From NCBI GenBank assembly GCA_023301765.1, contig JALZUC010000028.1, positions 42,980-106,979 on the forward strand: a DNA stretch of 64,000 nucleotides, read 5' to 3'. A program made the translations under genes and the position numbers. Below the pieces are notes generated by a model, which had not been told where the DNA came from, searched no databases, and was given only the letters and a program-made list of their open reading frames with translations. This stretch comes from Akkermansiaceae bacterium. GTDB lineage: Bacteria > Verrucomicrobiota > Verrucomicrobiia > Verrucomicrobiales > Akkermansiaceae. This document shows positions 35,597-45,208 of the stretch, in pieces (the stretch's first letter is position 1; each line of letters begins with the position of its first letter).

Positions 35597-37243
35597 ATGT
35601 TTAATCTCTTCACTAAAAAAAACGGTAACTACAAAGATGATATTCTATCAGGAGTTACCGTAGCCCTGCTACTCGTTCCAGAGGCTATCGCGTTTTCTTT
35701 CTTAGCTGGAGTCAGCCCAATGGTTGGACTTTGGTCAGGGGTTTTCGTGGGCCTCATCACCTCCATCCTCGGAGGTCGCCCGGGAATGATCTGCGGAGCC
35801 ACAGGAGCTATCGCCATTGTAGCAGCAGCCGCTTTTAAATTAGGTAAAGAAGCTGGAGCCGAAGCTATCGCAAACGGCCTTCAAGGATACACCGCTGATG
35901 ACATTGGCATTCAGTATCTCGTAGCCACCCTTCTCATCGCGGGAGCCATTCAGATCATCATTGGTATTTGTAAATTCGGAAAACTCGCACGACTCGTGCC
36001 ACACCCCGTGATGATGGGATTCCTCAATGGGCTAGCGATAATGATCGCGTGGGGTCAAAGCCTCTTCTTCAAAACTAACAACGGAGAAAATGGAGAAATC
36101 AAACTCGAATGGATGGAGTCTAGCCAAATCGGCCTACTCGTTGGCCTCATCCTGCTCACGATGGCAATCATTCACTTTTTACCAAAATTCACGAAAGCCG
36201 TCCCCGCCACCTTAGTAGCCATCATCTCCGTCTTCCTCGTCGGCTTTGCCTTCCCCGGAGGCATCAGAGATATCAGTGATATTTTAGCCATGCTCAGCCC
36301 TTCAGGCGAAGCCTATATCGATACCGGCTTCCCCCTCCCTACCAGCCTTTCACAGGTGCCTTGGGCAGAATCTTCATTCTATTTTGCTATCGTCCCAATC
36401 GCCCTCACGATCGCATTCGTTGGCCTTCTTGAATCACTCCTCACCTTGCAGCTGATCGATGATATCACTGAAACACGAGGTCAAGGTAATCGTGAATGTA
36501 TCGCTCAAGGAATCGCCAATATCAGCTCCGGCATATTCGGAGGTATGGGTGGTTGCGCCACCGTTGGCCAATCTCTCATCAACATGAGTAATGGCGGTAG
36601 AGGCCGAACTTCTGGAGTCGTAGGAGCACTCACGCTCCTCGTGCTGATCATCTTCGGTTCTGAGATTTTGATGAAAATACCCGTTGCCGCCCTCGTGGGA
36701 GTCATGTTCATGATCGTCATAAGCACCTTCCAGTGGTCGACCTTTAAATCCATTAACCGTGTCCCACACAGTGAAATCCTAGTCATCACCGTCGTTACCC
36801 TCGTCACGGTAGCCACCCACAACCTCGCAATTGGAGTCGGCATAGGAGTCATCCTCTCCGCTCTTGTATTCGCTGCGAAAAGCTCCAAGCACGTCCAAGC
36901 AGAAATCGTTTCCGATTCCGAAGACAACAGTGAACGTATCTACGCACCAGAAGGCGTGCTCTACTTCGCATCTGTAGCAGATTTTCAAGAACAGTTCAGC
37001 GCCTCTTCTGACAGAGAAAACATCGTCATTGATTGCGAAAACCTTCGTGTCATGGATCTCTCCGGACTCGAAGCCATCAACAACATCGCTGAGAAATATC
37101 GCAAGGCAGGCAAAAATCTCAAATTACGCCACCTCTCGCCTGACTGTCGAGCCATGCTCAAAAAAGCAGGAAGTATTGTAGAAGTCGAAGTTCTACCCGA
37201 TGACCCTGCCTACTCAGTGGCACAATTAAAAATGGATAACTAA
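35597..37243 (+). CDS. SulP-family anion transporter with STAS domain
   Basis: The 548-residue membrane protein belongs to the SulP (SLC26-like) family: sulfate, bicarbonate or dicarboxylate transport. It has the early signature VALLLVPEAIAFSFLAGVSP (about residues 22-41) and the repeated-helix core ending near residue 430. The C-terminal STAS domain follows at about 450-540 (NIVIDCENLRVMDLSGLEAI). The substrate cannot be read from sequence. Glycine is encoded by GGA much more often than in most neighbouring genes, a mild sign of separate origin. Directly after its stop, in the same frame, lies a second STAS C-terminus, listed as a pseudogene fragment. Confidence 0.93.
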   Translation: MFNLFTKKNGNYKDDILSGVTVALLLVPEAIAFSFLAGVSPMVGLWSGVFVGLITSILGGRPGMICGATGAIAIVAAAAFKLGKEAGAEAIANGLQGYTADDIGIQYLVATLLIAGAIQIIIGICKFGKLARLVPHPVMMGFLNGLAIMIAWGQSLFFKTNNGENGEIKLEWMESSQIGLLVGLILLTMAIIHFLPKFTKAVPATLVAIISVFLVGFAFPGGIRDISDILAMLSPSGEAYIDTGFPLPTSLSQVPWAESSFYFAIVPIALTIAFVGLLESLLTLQLIDDITETRGQGNRECIAQGIANISSGIFGGMGGCATVGQSLINMSNGGRGRTSGVVGALTLLVLIIFGSEILMKIPVAALVGVMFMIVISTFQWSTFKSINRVPHSEILVITVVTLVTVATHNLAIGVGIGVILSALVFAAKSSKHVQAEIVSDSEDNSERIYAPEGVLYFASVADFQEQFSASSDRENIVIDCENLRVMDLSGLEAINNIAEKYRKAGKNLKLRHLSPDCRAMLKKAGSIVEVEVLPDDPAYSVAQLKMDN

Positions 37244-37417
37244 ACGAGATTCGTAACAGCGGCGGTAAAATCACTCAGCATCCGTCACCTCTCACCAGAC
37301 TGCCGCCTCATACTTAAAAAAGCAGGAATACCCATAAACATTCAGGCGCTCCCCGATGGCTCCCAATACACCGTAGCCAAGCTACGCAGTGAAGACAGTA
37401 AAGTCATCAGAGCATAG
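37244..37417 (+). pseudogene. Remnant C-terminus of a second SulP/STAS gene
   Basis: Starting immediately after the SulP stop codon and in the same frame, 57 codons lead to a TAG at 37415-37417. The peptide RHLSPDCRLILKKAG...LPDGSQYTVAKL repeats the end of the preceding protein (RHLSPDCRAMLKKAG...LPDDPAYSVAQL), with clear divergence and a longer tail. It has no start of its own. It is best explained as the leftover 3' end of an older paralogue, after the present SulP gene recombined into the locus or after a tandem duplicate was deleted. Confidence 0.8.
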
Positions 37418-37467
37418 GACATGAAAGCATCTGATATATTACGCGTATCTGAGAGTAAGAATCCCTT

Positions 37468-38154
37468 ATGAAGCTCTATATTACACTCCTTGCCACAGCC
37501 GTCTTTTTAGCGCCAGCAATGGCAGACCATCACACTACAAAACCATCCAAACAAAGCTGGACAAGCCTCTTTAATGGCCAAACTCTCAAGGGCTGGAACC
37601 GCGTCAACGGCACCGCCAACTATGTAGTCAATGATGGTATCATCACCGGCACCACATCCAAAGCTAGCCCTAACTCATTTCTCTGCACTGATAAAAAATA
37701 CGCAGACTTTGAACTAGAATATGAAATTAAGATCCACGACAAAGAGCTCAACTCTGGTGTGCAATTTCGCTCACAACACCTAGGTGGCCGTAAGAAAGGA
37801 CGAGTAAATGGACCACAATGCGAAGCCGAATATACTGAGGGGAAAGCCGGTGGAGAATCTGGTTACATTTTTGCCGAAGCCACTAAATACCACTGGCTCG
37901 TACCAGATGCCCAACGCACACCACACAAACACTACAAAGACGGAGCATGGAATAAATTCCGGATAAAAGCCGTAGGCCCCCGTATTCAAACCTGGATTAA
38001 CGGCGAGCTTGTCTGTGATCTCACTCACAAAGAATTCTACAAAGAATACCCATCTGGATACATTGCCCTCCAGATTCACAGCGTTGGAATGAAAGGCCCC
38101 TTTTCCGCCTCTTGGAAAAACATCCGTATCCGCAAAATCAATAAGAGTAACTAA
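37468..38154 (+). CDS. Secreted DUF1080 protein (3-keto-glycoside hydrolase family), second copy
   Basis: The 228-residue protein has a signal peptide (residues 1-19, ending APAMA). One DUF1080 domain follows: LFNGQTLKGWNRVNG, NSGVQFRSQHLGG, a RIQTWINGELVCDL segment and the closing YIALQIHSVG...WKNIRIRKI. It is clearly a different subgroup from the copy at 7934: GIYDEKRRGWL is replaced by SGYIFAEATKYHWL, so the substrate pocket differs. It has no sugar oxidoreductase beside it; neighbours are SulP and an ABC-F gene. Periplasmic hydrolysis of a keto-sugar conjugate is the family-based guess. Confidence 0.85.
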   Translation: MKLYITLLATAVFLAPAMADHHTTKPSKQSWTSLFNGQTLKGWNRVNGTANYVVNDGIITGTTSKASPNSFLCTDKKYADFELEYEIKIHDKELNSGVQFRSQHLGGRKKGRVNGPQCEAEYTEGKAGGESGYIFAEATKYHWLVPDAQRTPHKHYKDGAWNKFRIKAVGPRIQTWINGELVCDLTHKEFYKEYPSGYIALQIHSVGMKGPFSASWKNIRIRKINKSN

Positions 38155-38206
38155 GATTCATCGATTTAGGGGTGACAAATCGCCACGATACTACTAAGCA
38201 CTGCTC

Positions 38207-39811
38207 GTGCTCACGATACGTAAACTCACCAAAGCTCTCGGCGGCCGCACTCTCTTTGAAGATGCGGACATGACGATTAACTGGGGCGAACGCGTTGCCC
38301 TAGTAGGCCCTAACGGCGCTGGCAAATCCACGCTTTTTAAGCTCGTTCTCGGTGAAGACGATGCAGACTCTGGCAGTGTCGACCGTGACGACTACGCCAT
38401 CACTGGATACCTAGCCCAGGAAGCAGGAGACCCAGGTGACGAGACTATCCTAGAAATAGCCATCGGTATCACTCCAGAGCTTGCCAAAGCCATACGCCTC
38501 ATCCGTGAGCACGAAGCCGCTGGCACCACCGATGATGCAGATTACCACAAAGCTCAAGACACCTTTGACGCAGCTAACGGCTACCAGCTAGAGCCAAAGG
38601 CTAAAAAAATCCTCTCAGGACTTGGCTATGATGTAGACGCGTTTGACAAACCAGCTCGTGAATTCTCAGGAGGTTGGATCATGCGCGCCCACTTAGCTAA
38701 GCTACTCGTCATGGAGCCGGACCTCCTAATGCTAGATGAGCCTACTAACCACCTTGACCTCATGGCACTCATTTGGCTGCAGCGCTACCTCAGCAACTAC
38801 CCAGGAGCACTACTCATGATCTCTCACGATCGTGACTTCATGGACGGCCTCATTGAAACTGTCTACGAGATTGATGAAGAGAAGCTCATCTCCTACACCG
38901 GGAACTACAGCTCATATATCGAACAACGTCAGAAGCGATACACCCAGAAGGTGCAAGCCTACCGTAATCAACAAAAGGAAATTGAGCGTGTGCAAGAGTT
39001 CATTGATCGCTTCCGCTCCGTTACATCCAAGGCGGCTCAAGTACAGAGCCGAGTAAAGCAACTAGAGAAAATTGCGCGCCTACCAAAGCCCATTAAACCA
39101 CGTAAGGTCTTCAAATTTAACTTCCCTCAGCCACAGCGCTCTAACCAAAAAGTTATTCAGCTGGAGAAAATTCACAAAGCATACGGTGACAAAGTCATCT
39201 ACGAGAGCCTAGACCTCACCATTGAAAGAGGAGACCGCATGGTCCTCGTAGGCCCTAACGGTGCCGGTAAATCAACCCTCCTCAAAATCCTTGCTGGCGA
39301 ACTCGAGTTCGAAAAAGGCGAGCGCGACGCAGGCTACAATACCAAGCTCGGCTACTACTCTCAGCACCGTACTCAGTCCATGAATGAGGCTAACACCGTT
39401 CTAGAAGAAGTTATGGCTAGCGGTGGTGACATGCGCGAAGATGAAGCTCGCTCCATCCTCGGCTCCTTCCTCTTCCGCCGTGCCGATGTGCATAAAAAGA
39501 TCCGCGTCCTCTCTGGTGGTGAAAAGTCTCGTCTTAACTTGGTGAAATTCCTTGTTAATCCTCCCAACCTCCTGCTCATGGACGAGCCTACAACCCACCT
39601 TGATATCATCTCTATTGAAGCGCTACTACAGGCACTCAAGCACTATGATGGAACGCTAGTATTCATCTCACACGATGTTCACTTCATCCGCAACCTCGCA
39701 GAGACCACCCTCCACATTGATGCGGGTAAACTCACACGCTACGCAGGTGGCTACGACTACTACCTTGAGAAATCAGGCCTCGATGACGGCCGTGATGCCG
39801 TAATTGCTTAA
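38207..39811 (+). CDS. ABC-F family ATPase (ribosome-associated type)
   Basis: The 534-residue soluble protein starts with GTG at 38207; no ATG suits the conserved LTIRKLTKALGGRTLF start. It has two ABC domains without membrane segments. The first Walker A is GPNGAGKSTLFKL, with signature FSGGWIMRAHLAKLL and Walker B DLLMLDEPTNHLD. The second is GPNGAGKSTLLKI, with signature LSGGEKSRLNLVKFL and LLLMDEPTTHLD. A basic linker (about residues 235-300) joins them, as in EttA/Uup/YbiT proteins that act in the ribosomal E site. A specific subfamily is not assigned. It is not a transporter component. Confidence 0.93.
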   Translation: MLTIRKLTKALGGRTLFEDADMTINWGERVALVGPNGAGKSTLFKLVLGEDDADSGSVDRDDYAITGYLAQEAGDPGDETILEIAIGITPELAKAIRLIREHEAAGTTDDADYHKAQDTFDAANGYQLEPKAKKILSGLGYDVDAFDKPAREFSGGWIMRAHLAKLLVMEPDLLMLDEPTNHLDLMALIWLQRYLSNYPGALLMISHDRDFMDGLIETVYEIDEEKLISYTGNYSSYIEQRQKRYTQKVQAYRNQQKEIERVQEFIDRFRSVTSKAAQVQSRVKQLEKIARLPKPIKPRKVFKFNFPQPQRSNQKVIQLEKIHKAYGDKVIYESLDLTIERGDRMVLVGPNGAGKSTLLKILAGELEFEKGERDAGYNTKLGYYSQHRTQSMNEANTVLEEVMASGGDMREDEARSILGSFLFRRADVHKKIRVLSGGEKSRLNLVKFLVNPPNLLLMDEPTTHLDIISIEALLQALKHYDGTLVFISHDVHFIRNLAETTLHIDAGKLTRYAGGYDYYLEKSGLDDGRDAVIA

Positions 39812-39862
39812 AAAATCTATTCTTTACCATACATAGCCATTAAGTTTTACTCATGGTTAAGT

Positions 39863-41035
39863 ATGAAAAAAATAGACTCACTTACTGTTTTAAAAACTAC
39901 ACTAAGTATAAGCCTAACGACCTTACTTCTGCAAACAAACCAAGCACAAGAGGTATCACCTCCTGTATGGAAGAAGCATCTCATCGTTCAAGAAGAGAGT
40001 AATTTCACCGCTGTAGCCGCCGGCTTTACCTCCCGTGAATACGCTGATGTCATCACCAGTTACCAAGGTAAAATCATTCTCCTAACAGCACCTAACTGGA
40101 CAGAACAAACACTCTACCAATTCCCAGTAGCTAATCAGACTGCTATACACAGCGCAGTCATGGATGTAGATCAAGATGGTGATCCTGACTGGATCGGAGG
40201 TTTCGCCAAAGGGCCCGCCATCTGGTTAGAGAACCCCGGAATAAAGGGTGCTACATGGACCGCACGCACTATTGATACAGACTGTAATAGTATCCATTGC
40301 TTTCTCGTAGCGGACGTTAATCACGACGGAAAAAATGATATTCTAATCAATAATTTTTCCCCTAATGGCCCACTAGGAAATTCCGCCATGTGGTATGAAA
40401 CTCCCTCAGATCCTAAAGCTGGCAAGCCATGGCCGCGCCATATTTTTGCCAAAGGAGATGCTCCGGGTGGTAGCCACTACTTCGGATTTGGAGATCTCAA
40501 TGGTGACGGTCTAGGTGAAATCACCCTAGCAGCCAAAGGTGTACCCTTCCCTGGAGGTGACTGGTTTGCCTACTGGAAAAACCCAGGAGCAGGTAAACAA
40601 AAAAAACCCTGGGAAAAAGTAATCCTCAGAGAACATGAAACAGGTGCCACTAACATCACGCCAGCTAAGATCGATAATGACTCACACACAGACATCGTAG
40701 CCACCAATGGCCACGGCAAAGGGGTCTTCTGGATGAAAGCACCTAAATGGGAAAAACAAATGATCGATCCCGATATGGAATCTCCCCACTGTCTAGCTGT
40801 AGCAGATCTAGACCAAGACGGTGATAACGACATCGCCACCTGTGGCTTTATCTCCAGACGCATGACCATCTATCTCAATGATAGTAAAGGCTCCTTCACT
40901 CGGCAGGATATAGACCTCGATCAAGAATCCTATGATCTCCGTGCCATTGATATGGATGGCGATGGCGACTTAGACCTCCTCAACGCCGGCCGCAAGTCTA
41001 ACAATGTCACTTGGTATGAAAACCCATTGAAATAA
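39863..41035 (+). CDS. Secreted FG-GAP/VCBS-repeat beta-propeller protein
   Basis: The 390-residue protein has a signal peptide (about residues 1-30, ending TNQAQ) and a beta-propeller built of FG-GAP-like repeats. Calcium-type loops are visible: DVDQDGDPDW, DVNHDGKNDIL, DLNGDGLGEI, DLDQDGDNDIA and DMDGDGDLDLL. Such proteins are abundant in Verrucomicrobia, are exported, and may bind glycans or partners. No catalytic signature is seen. It stands 51 bases after the ABC-F gene and converges with the EamA transporter gene. Confidence 0.88.
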   Translation: MKKIDSLTVLKTTLSISLTTLLLQTNQAQEVSPPVWKKHLIVQEESNFTAVAAGFTSREYADVITSYQGKIILLTAPNWTEQTLYQFPVANQTAIHSAVMDVDQDGDPDWIGGFAKGPAIWLENPGIKGATWTARTIDTDCNSIHCFLVADVNHDGKNDILINNFSPNGPLGNSAMWYETPSDPKAGKPWPRHIFAKGDAPGGSHYFGFGDLNGDGLGEITLAAKGVPFPGGDWFAYWKNPGAGKQKKPWEKVILREHETGATNITPAKIDNDSHTDIVATNGHGKGVFWMKAPKWEKQMIDPDMESPHCLAVADLDQDGDNDIATCGFISRRMTIYLNDSKGSFTRQDIDLDQESYDLRAIDMDGDGDLDLLNAGRKSNNVTWYENPLK

Positions 41036-41046
41036 AGCCCTATACT

Positions 41047-41955
41047 TTACTTCACAGTCTTCAGCCTCTGAAGAGCTACAATGGAAAATATCACTAGCAC
41101 TCCACCCATCCATATCCCCATACCTGGAGACTCACCAGCAACTAGGAAAGAAGACTCTACCACAGCACAAACCGGCACTAGGAATCGATAACCAGCCAGC
41201 AGAGTCACGGGGAACAAACTCGTAAGGTGATTCCACAAACCAAAGCCAACTGCAGAGACAAACGCCAAATAAAGAGTCAGCCAAATAACCTTTACAGGGA
41301 AGAGAGACGCCAAATCTGACCAAGCCCCAACACCTGAGAACAAGAGCATAATACCTCCAAAAAACAGCCCAAAGCCAGTAGCCGCCTTAGCCCCCATAGT
41401 CTTCAGCACCTTTTGTAAAATAATCACCCCCATAGTACCACTCAACGTACTACATAAAAACAACCCTCCCCCTAACAAAGGCTGCCCACTACCAGCGCCG
41501 GGCCTATACACAGCCAGCAGAACACCCGCAGCCCCCACAGCTATCAATGACCACTGCACGCGTGATGGCCATGGTGTCTTTAAAATTAACGGCGCGAGAA
41601 CTAGCCACCAAAAACTCCCAGATGCCACCAACAGCCCGCCCAGCACCGCACTGGAAACTGAAAGAGCAGTATAGAAAAGTACATACTGAATATAAGTCTG
41701 CGCAGCACTAAAAGCTAACAGTGGCAGCCATGGTGTAGCCTTAAGCTCAGCCAGTGGCTTACGTGCTAACAATAAAAGAACACCACCTCCAATACTAAAC
41801 CTAACACCCGCTAGCAGTAGCCTATTAGACATATCCGGATCTATACCCAGCCTTGCCCACTCCGCATAAATAGCCTTGATACCAGGAAAAGCACTCCCCC
41901 AAAGTAATGCACACAGCAGTACCGCATAAGGACACATGCGGGCAGTAATAGTCAT
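41047..41955 (-). CDS. DMT superfamily (EamA) transporter
   Basis: The 302-residue protein has ten predicted transmembrane helices in two EamA repeats. The first begins VLLCALLWGSAFPGIKAI, the usual W-G-x-x-F/A motif; the second starts near residue 160 (GGGLFLCSTLSGTMGVIIL). EamA proteins export metabolites or amino acids. It follows mpl on the same strand, with only 4 bases between the mpl stop side and its own ATG region, so the two may be cotranscribed. The substrate is unknown. Confidence 0.9.
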   Translation of the reverse strand: MTITARMCPYAVLLCALLWGSAFPGIKAIYAEWARLGIDPDMSNRLLLAGVRFSIGGGVLLLLARKPLAELKATPWLPLLAFSAAQTYIQYVLFYTALSVSSAVLGGLLVASGSFWWLVLAPLILKTPWPSRVQWSLIAVGAAGVLLAVYRPGAGSGQPLLGGGLFLCSTLSGTMGVIILQKVLKTMGAKAATGFGLFFGGIMLLFSGVGAWSDLASLFPVKVIWLTLYLAFVSAVGFGLWNHLTSLFPVTLLAGYRFLVPVCAVVESSFLVAGESPGMGIWMGGVLVIFSIVALQRLKTVK

Positions 41956-41959
41956 AGTG

Positions 41960-43339
41960 CTAGGAACTTAATGAGTCCAAAAGTCTCTGATGAATGCCAC
42001 CAAAGCCACCATTACTTAGCACCGCAATCGTATCACCCTCTCTAGCCTCCGCCGCCACTAATTTCACAATGGCGTCCACATCAGCACAATAATGACTAGC
42101 CGTCCCTGCTGTGCGAATATCTGCCATCAGTTTCTCTGGATCTAACCGCTCGGATTCCTCAACTTTCTCTGGATCAGGCACCGCAGCAACGACCGCTATA
42201 TCTGCCTTAGCAAGATTAGCTGCGAGTTCATTCTGAAAAACATTACGCCGTGTAGTATTAGAGCGTGGCTCAAATACTGCCCACATCCGTGAGTCAGGAT
42301 ACTGCTGACGTAAACTATCCACAGCTAACCCAATAGCTGTAGGGTGATGGGCAAAATCATCAATCACTCTCACACCGCCGGCTACCCCACGCACCTCCTG
42401 ACGGCGTGCAATACCGTCAAATGCCAGCAGGCCTTCACGTATTTCATCCTCAGAAAAACCAGAAAATCTGGCTGCACAGATCGCCATAGCCGCATTCCTT
42501 ACATTAAACTCTCCAGCCATAGGAATCTCATATTTCTCACCATCCAAATCAAAGCGTGTGCACTCTGGCAAGTAGTCGATATCAGTCACCTGGAGATCAC
42601 AAGACTCTCCTAAGCCTACAGTCTTCACAGGAGCCGGAGCACCCTTTGCTACATCTAGGCTGTTAGGACAGTCACCATTCACAAAAGCCATACCATTTCT
42701 AGGCACCACATTTAATAGCCTCTTAAAAGTAAGTTTAATCTCATCTAGTGAATCATAAATATCCGCATGATCAAATTCCACATTATTTACAATGACCACC
42801 TCTGGAAGGTAATGAAGAAACTTAGAACGCTTATCAAAAAACGCCGTATCATACTCATCCCCCTCTAATACAACAAAGTCAGAGTCTGTAAACGCAGCAC
42901 CTCTCCCAAGATTACGTGGAATACCACCAATCATATGGCTAGGGTCTACACCGGCAGACTTCAGTAACCATGCAAGCAGCGAGCTAGTAGTCGTCTTACC
43001 ATGCGTGCCACTTACCACCAGATTACGCCTACCACGGAGGAAGTGCTCCTTTAGAACTTCAGGTAAAGAAACATAGAGTAATTTACGCTCAAGCGCCTCT
43101 TCCGCCTCAGCGTTGCCCCTACTTATCGCATTACCCACTACAATGACCTCAGCCGTTTCTGGGATGTTCTTAGCCTTATATCCGGAAAAAATCTTCACCC
43201 CCTGCTCTTCTAGGAAAGTAGACATCGGTGGATAGACGTTCTCATCAGACCCTGTGACGGTAAACCCTTTTGCCTGCATGGCAGCTGCTACGGAACCCAT
43301 TGCGGTTCCACAAATCCCTATAAAATGAATGTGTTGCAT
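41960..43339 (-). CDS. mpl: UDP-N-acetylmuramate:L-alanyl-gamma-D-glutamyl-meso-diaminopimelate ligase
   Basis: The 459-residue Mur-ligase family protein begins MQHIHFIGICGTAMGSVA. Its ATP loop is VSGTHGKTTTSSLLAWLLK (about residues 110-128). The central domain has DFVVLEGDEYDTAFFDKRSKFLHY and NNVEFDHADIYDSL, and the C-terminal domain has RVIDDFAHHPTAI. These segments separate Mpl from MurC. The enzyme reattaches recycled tripeptide to UDP-MurNAc in peptidoglycan recycling, implying meso-DAP peptidoglycan. Confidence 0.95.
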   Translation of the reverse strand: MQHIHFIGICGTAMGSVAAAMQAKGFTVTGSDENVYPPMSTFLEEQGVKIFSGYKAKNIPETAEVIVVGNAISRGNAEAEEALERKLLYVSLPEVLKEHFLRGRRNLVVSGTHGKTTTSSLLAWLLKSAGVDPSHMIGGIPRNLGRGAAFTDSDFVVLEGDEYDTAFFDKRSKFLHYLPEVVIVNNVEFDHADIYDSLDEIKLTFKRLLNVVPRNGMAFVNGDCPNSLDVAKGAPAPVKTVGLGESCDLQVTDIDYLPECTRFDLDGEKYEIPMAGEFNVRNAAMAICAARFSGFSEDEIREGLLAFDGIARRQEVRGVAGGVRVIDDFAHHPTAIGLAVDSLRQQYPDSRMWAVFEPRSNTTRRNVFQNELAANLAKADIAVVAAVPDPEKVEESERLDPEKLMADIRTAGTASHYCADVDAIVKLVAAEAREGDTIAVLSNGGFGGIHQRLLDSLSS

Positions 43340-43391
43340 AAAAATATATCAGTATGAATTACTCTGTAATCAAATAAGCATGATTGCTCGA

Positions 43392-44273
43392 TTAAAATTG
43401 TGGTGCGGATACGGTACCACCCTGGATTTCCCTCCTACGGCGCAGTAATATGCTATCCGCCACCTCACTGACCATTTGCTCTAAAAGAAGCCTTAAATGA
43501 CTACCCTCACGGTAATCAGCAGGAGCAATATGCTTAACCCTATCAGCCTTAGCACAGAGCTGGTAACACTTCCGGAAACTCCGCCGAGTGAGATCTTCCG
43601 GATTATACACAGCAATAGCATTCCCTCCATTTTTACGCATAACAGTGAAGCAAGGAACATCAGTAGGGCCATCTCCCACATAGATCATATTCTCAAATGG
43701 GATCGGCCGTAACTCAGGTGCTAGATGATCATTTACATCTTCAGAATAATCTAACAACCCTTTGTTAATACGGAAAAGGTACTGTGTTTTCGTCGTATGT
43801 GAGATCGTACGCTTAGCATAACGGAGGTGACCTTGAGCATCTTCCCCAAATTCACAGCCATATATTGCCCTGAATTGATCCCGAATACTACTCCCATCTA
43901 ATAACGCCTTAAGCCCCGATGAAACAATGTAATACTCAATCCTAATATCCTGACTATGATGATCCTCTGTTAAACATTTATTACGTAAGCCATCAAAAAG
44001 ATCTGGCACACCCGGAAAGAAATTCAAATTAGCACCCAGCTCTGTGAGCCGAGCATTTGATACTTGGTCCATTTCCAGATAATCCAGAAGGCACTGCATA
44101 TAAGCTAGTTCACCATCCCACTGCTGTTCCTCCACAAAAGCATTACATTTTTTCCAGAACGACTCTGCATTAATGCCAAACTCAGGGAACAAAACGTCAT
44201 CCTGCATGTAACTAGGACTTAACGTCTGATCATAATCAAACACGAGCGCGATAGTGTTCTGTACAATAGCCAT
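43392..44273 (-). CDS. HAD-superfamily phosphatase, unknown substrate
   Basis: The start is at 44273 ([18 protein letters not shown]); an ATG 24 bases upstream would add only a short hydrophobic stretch. The 293-residue protein has HAD motif I DYDQT at residues 13-17 (both Asp present), motif II YIVSSG, and motif [14 protein letters not shown] with the acidic Asp residues. The large helical cap insert (about residues 25-110) resembles phosphoserine-phosphatase-like HADs of the HAD-IB group. The substrate is unknown. It is located between mpl and the PP2C gene, all on the minus strand. Confidence 0.85.
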   Translation of the reverse strand: MAIVQNTIALVFDYDQTLSPSYMQDDVLFPEFGINAESFWKKCNAFVEEQQWDGELAYMQCLLDYLEMDQVSNARLTELGANLNFFPGVPDLFDGLRNKCLTEDHHSQDIRIEYYIVSSGLKALLDGSSIRDQFRAIYGCEFGEDAQGHLRYAKRTISHTTKTQYLFRINKGLLDYSEDVNDHLAPELRPIPFENMIYVGDGPTDVPCFTVMRKNGGNAIAVYNPEDLTRRSFRKCYQLCAKADRVKHIAPADYREGSHLRLLLEQMVSEVADSILLRRRREIQGGTVSAPQF

Positions 44274-44353
44274 AATTTTTATATCTAATATTAACAAGCG
44301 CCTTTCTAAGCCTTTAATTCAGGTGATATTTATTCACTATTCTGCCAACCTTC

Positions 44354-45208
44354 TCAAAGGTTTCTTAAGACAATTTCCGTATCAGTCCTTTCAGATGCCA
44401 CAAATAGAGTATCATTTCCCGGATCCGGCACGCGTATTATATTAACAGAGGTATTATCTTGCTGGGGGTTCTTAGCGCACTCCACCGCAGTGAGTAGCTT
44501 ATGTGCTATTTCCTCAGCTGTCATAGCTCTATTGGTCTCTATCTCATTCCGGATAGCCCGTTCATCGAGTGTCTGAATTCCATCTGAGGCAACCACGATG
44601 ATATCACCTGGATAGATTTTAAATCCAGATGTCGGGCAGTCCACGAGTACAATGTCATCCCCTGTAATCGCCTCACGTAACATATGCCTATACGGGTGAT
44701 TTTCTAACTCATCAGCCTGAAGCTCTCCTGCTTCAACAAGCTGCTGTAGCACCGGCATCATCGAATGATCTTCATTTAACTGCACCAGCTTTGAGTTCCT
44801 GTAAAGATAGAGTGGCGAATCTCCCACACTCACCCAATAAAGGTAATCTTTAACCACCATTGTAGCAAGTAAAGTGCTCCCCATGCCTTTTAAGCCGGGG
44901 TCTTCTTCAACGGATGCAGCCAAACCTTTATTGGCAGCCAACATAGCTGAGTATAGCATCTCATGTATAGTCTCGTCATTTAAACTGACATCAAGACTAC
45001 AACAGTAGTCTATAAAAATCTGCACGGTGCTCTCACTAGCTACATCACCGGAATTTTCACCACCCATGCCGTCAGCCAGCACAGTCAGGAGATGTGCTAC
45101 GTTTTTATCAGACCCCTCCGTCATGGACACAAAACTCTGAGTATCCTCTTGATACGAGCGGTCACCAGGAATCTGACACCCAGCGAAATCTCTTTTTATA
45201 GCTAGCAT
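44354..45208 (-). CDS. PP2C-family protein serine/threonine phosphatase
   Basis: The 284-residue soluble protein is a single PP2C domain. Metal-binding motifs are RSYQEDTQSF (residues 17-26), VLADGMGGENSGDVAS (about 42-57), SVGDSPLYLYR, VASDGIQTL and DNTSVNIIRV. All of the expected Asp residues are present, so it should be an active Mn2+/Mg2+ phosphatase. It could counter a Hanks-type kinase; the only kinase-like gene in the window (11081-12808) is predicted inactive, so its partner lies elsewhere. Confidence 0.92.
   Translation of the reverse strand: MLAIKRDFAGCQIPGDRSYQEDTQSFVSMTEGSDKNVAHLLTVLADGMGGENSGDVASESTVQIFIDYCCSLDVSLNDETIHEMLYSAMLAANKGLAASVEEDPGLKGMGSTLLATMVVKDYLYWVSVGDSPLYLYRNSKLVQLNEDHSMMPVLQQLVEAGELQADELENHPYRHMLREAITGDDIVLVDCPTSGFKIYPGDIIVVASDGIQTLDERAIRNEIETNRAMTAEEIAHKLLTAVECAKNPQQDNTSVNIIRVPDPGNDTLFVASERTDTEIVLRNL

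Noticed and set aside
36434..36927. Antisense open frames of 111 and 140 codons opposite the SulP gene
   Set aside because: They mirror codon bias of a clear membrane transporter and show no recognisable protein features.
37468..38154. DUF1080 gene as part of a second sugar operon
   Set aside because: Its neighbours are a SulP transporter and an ABC-F ATPase, with no sugar oxidoreductase or isomerase next to it.
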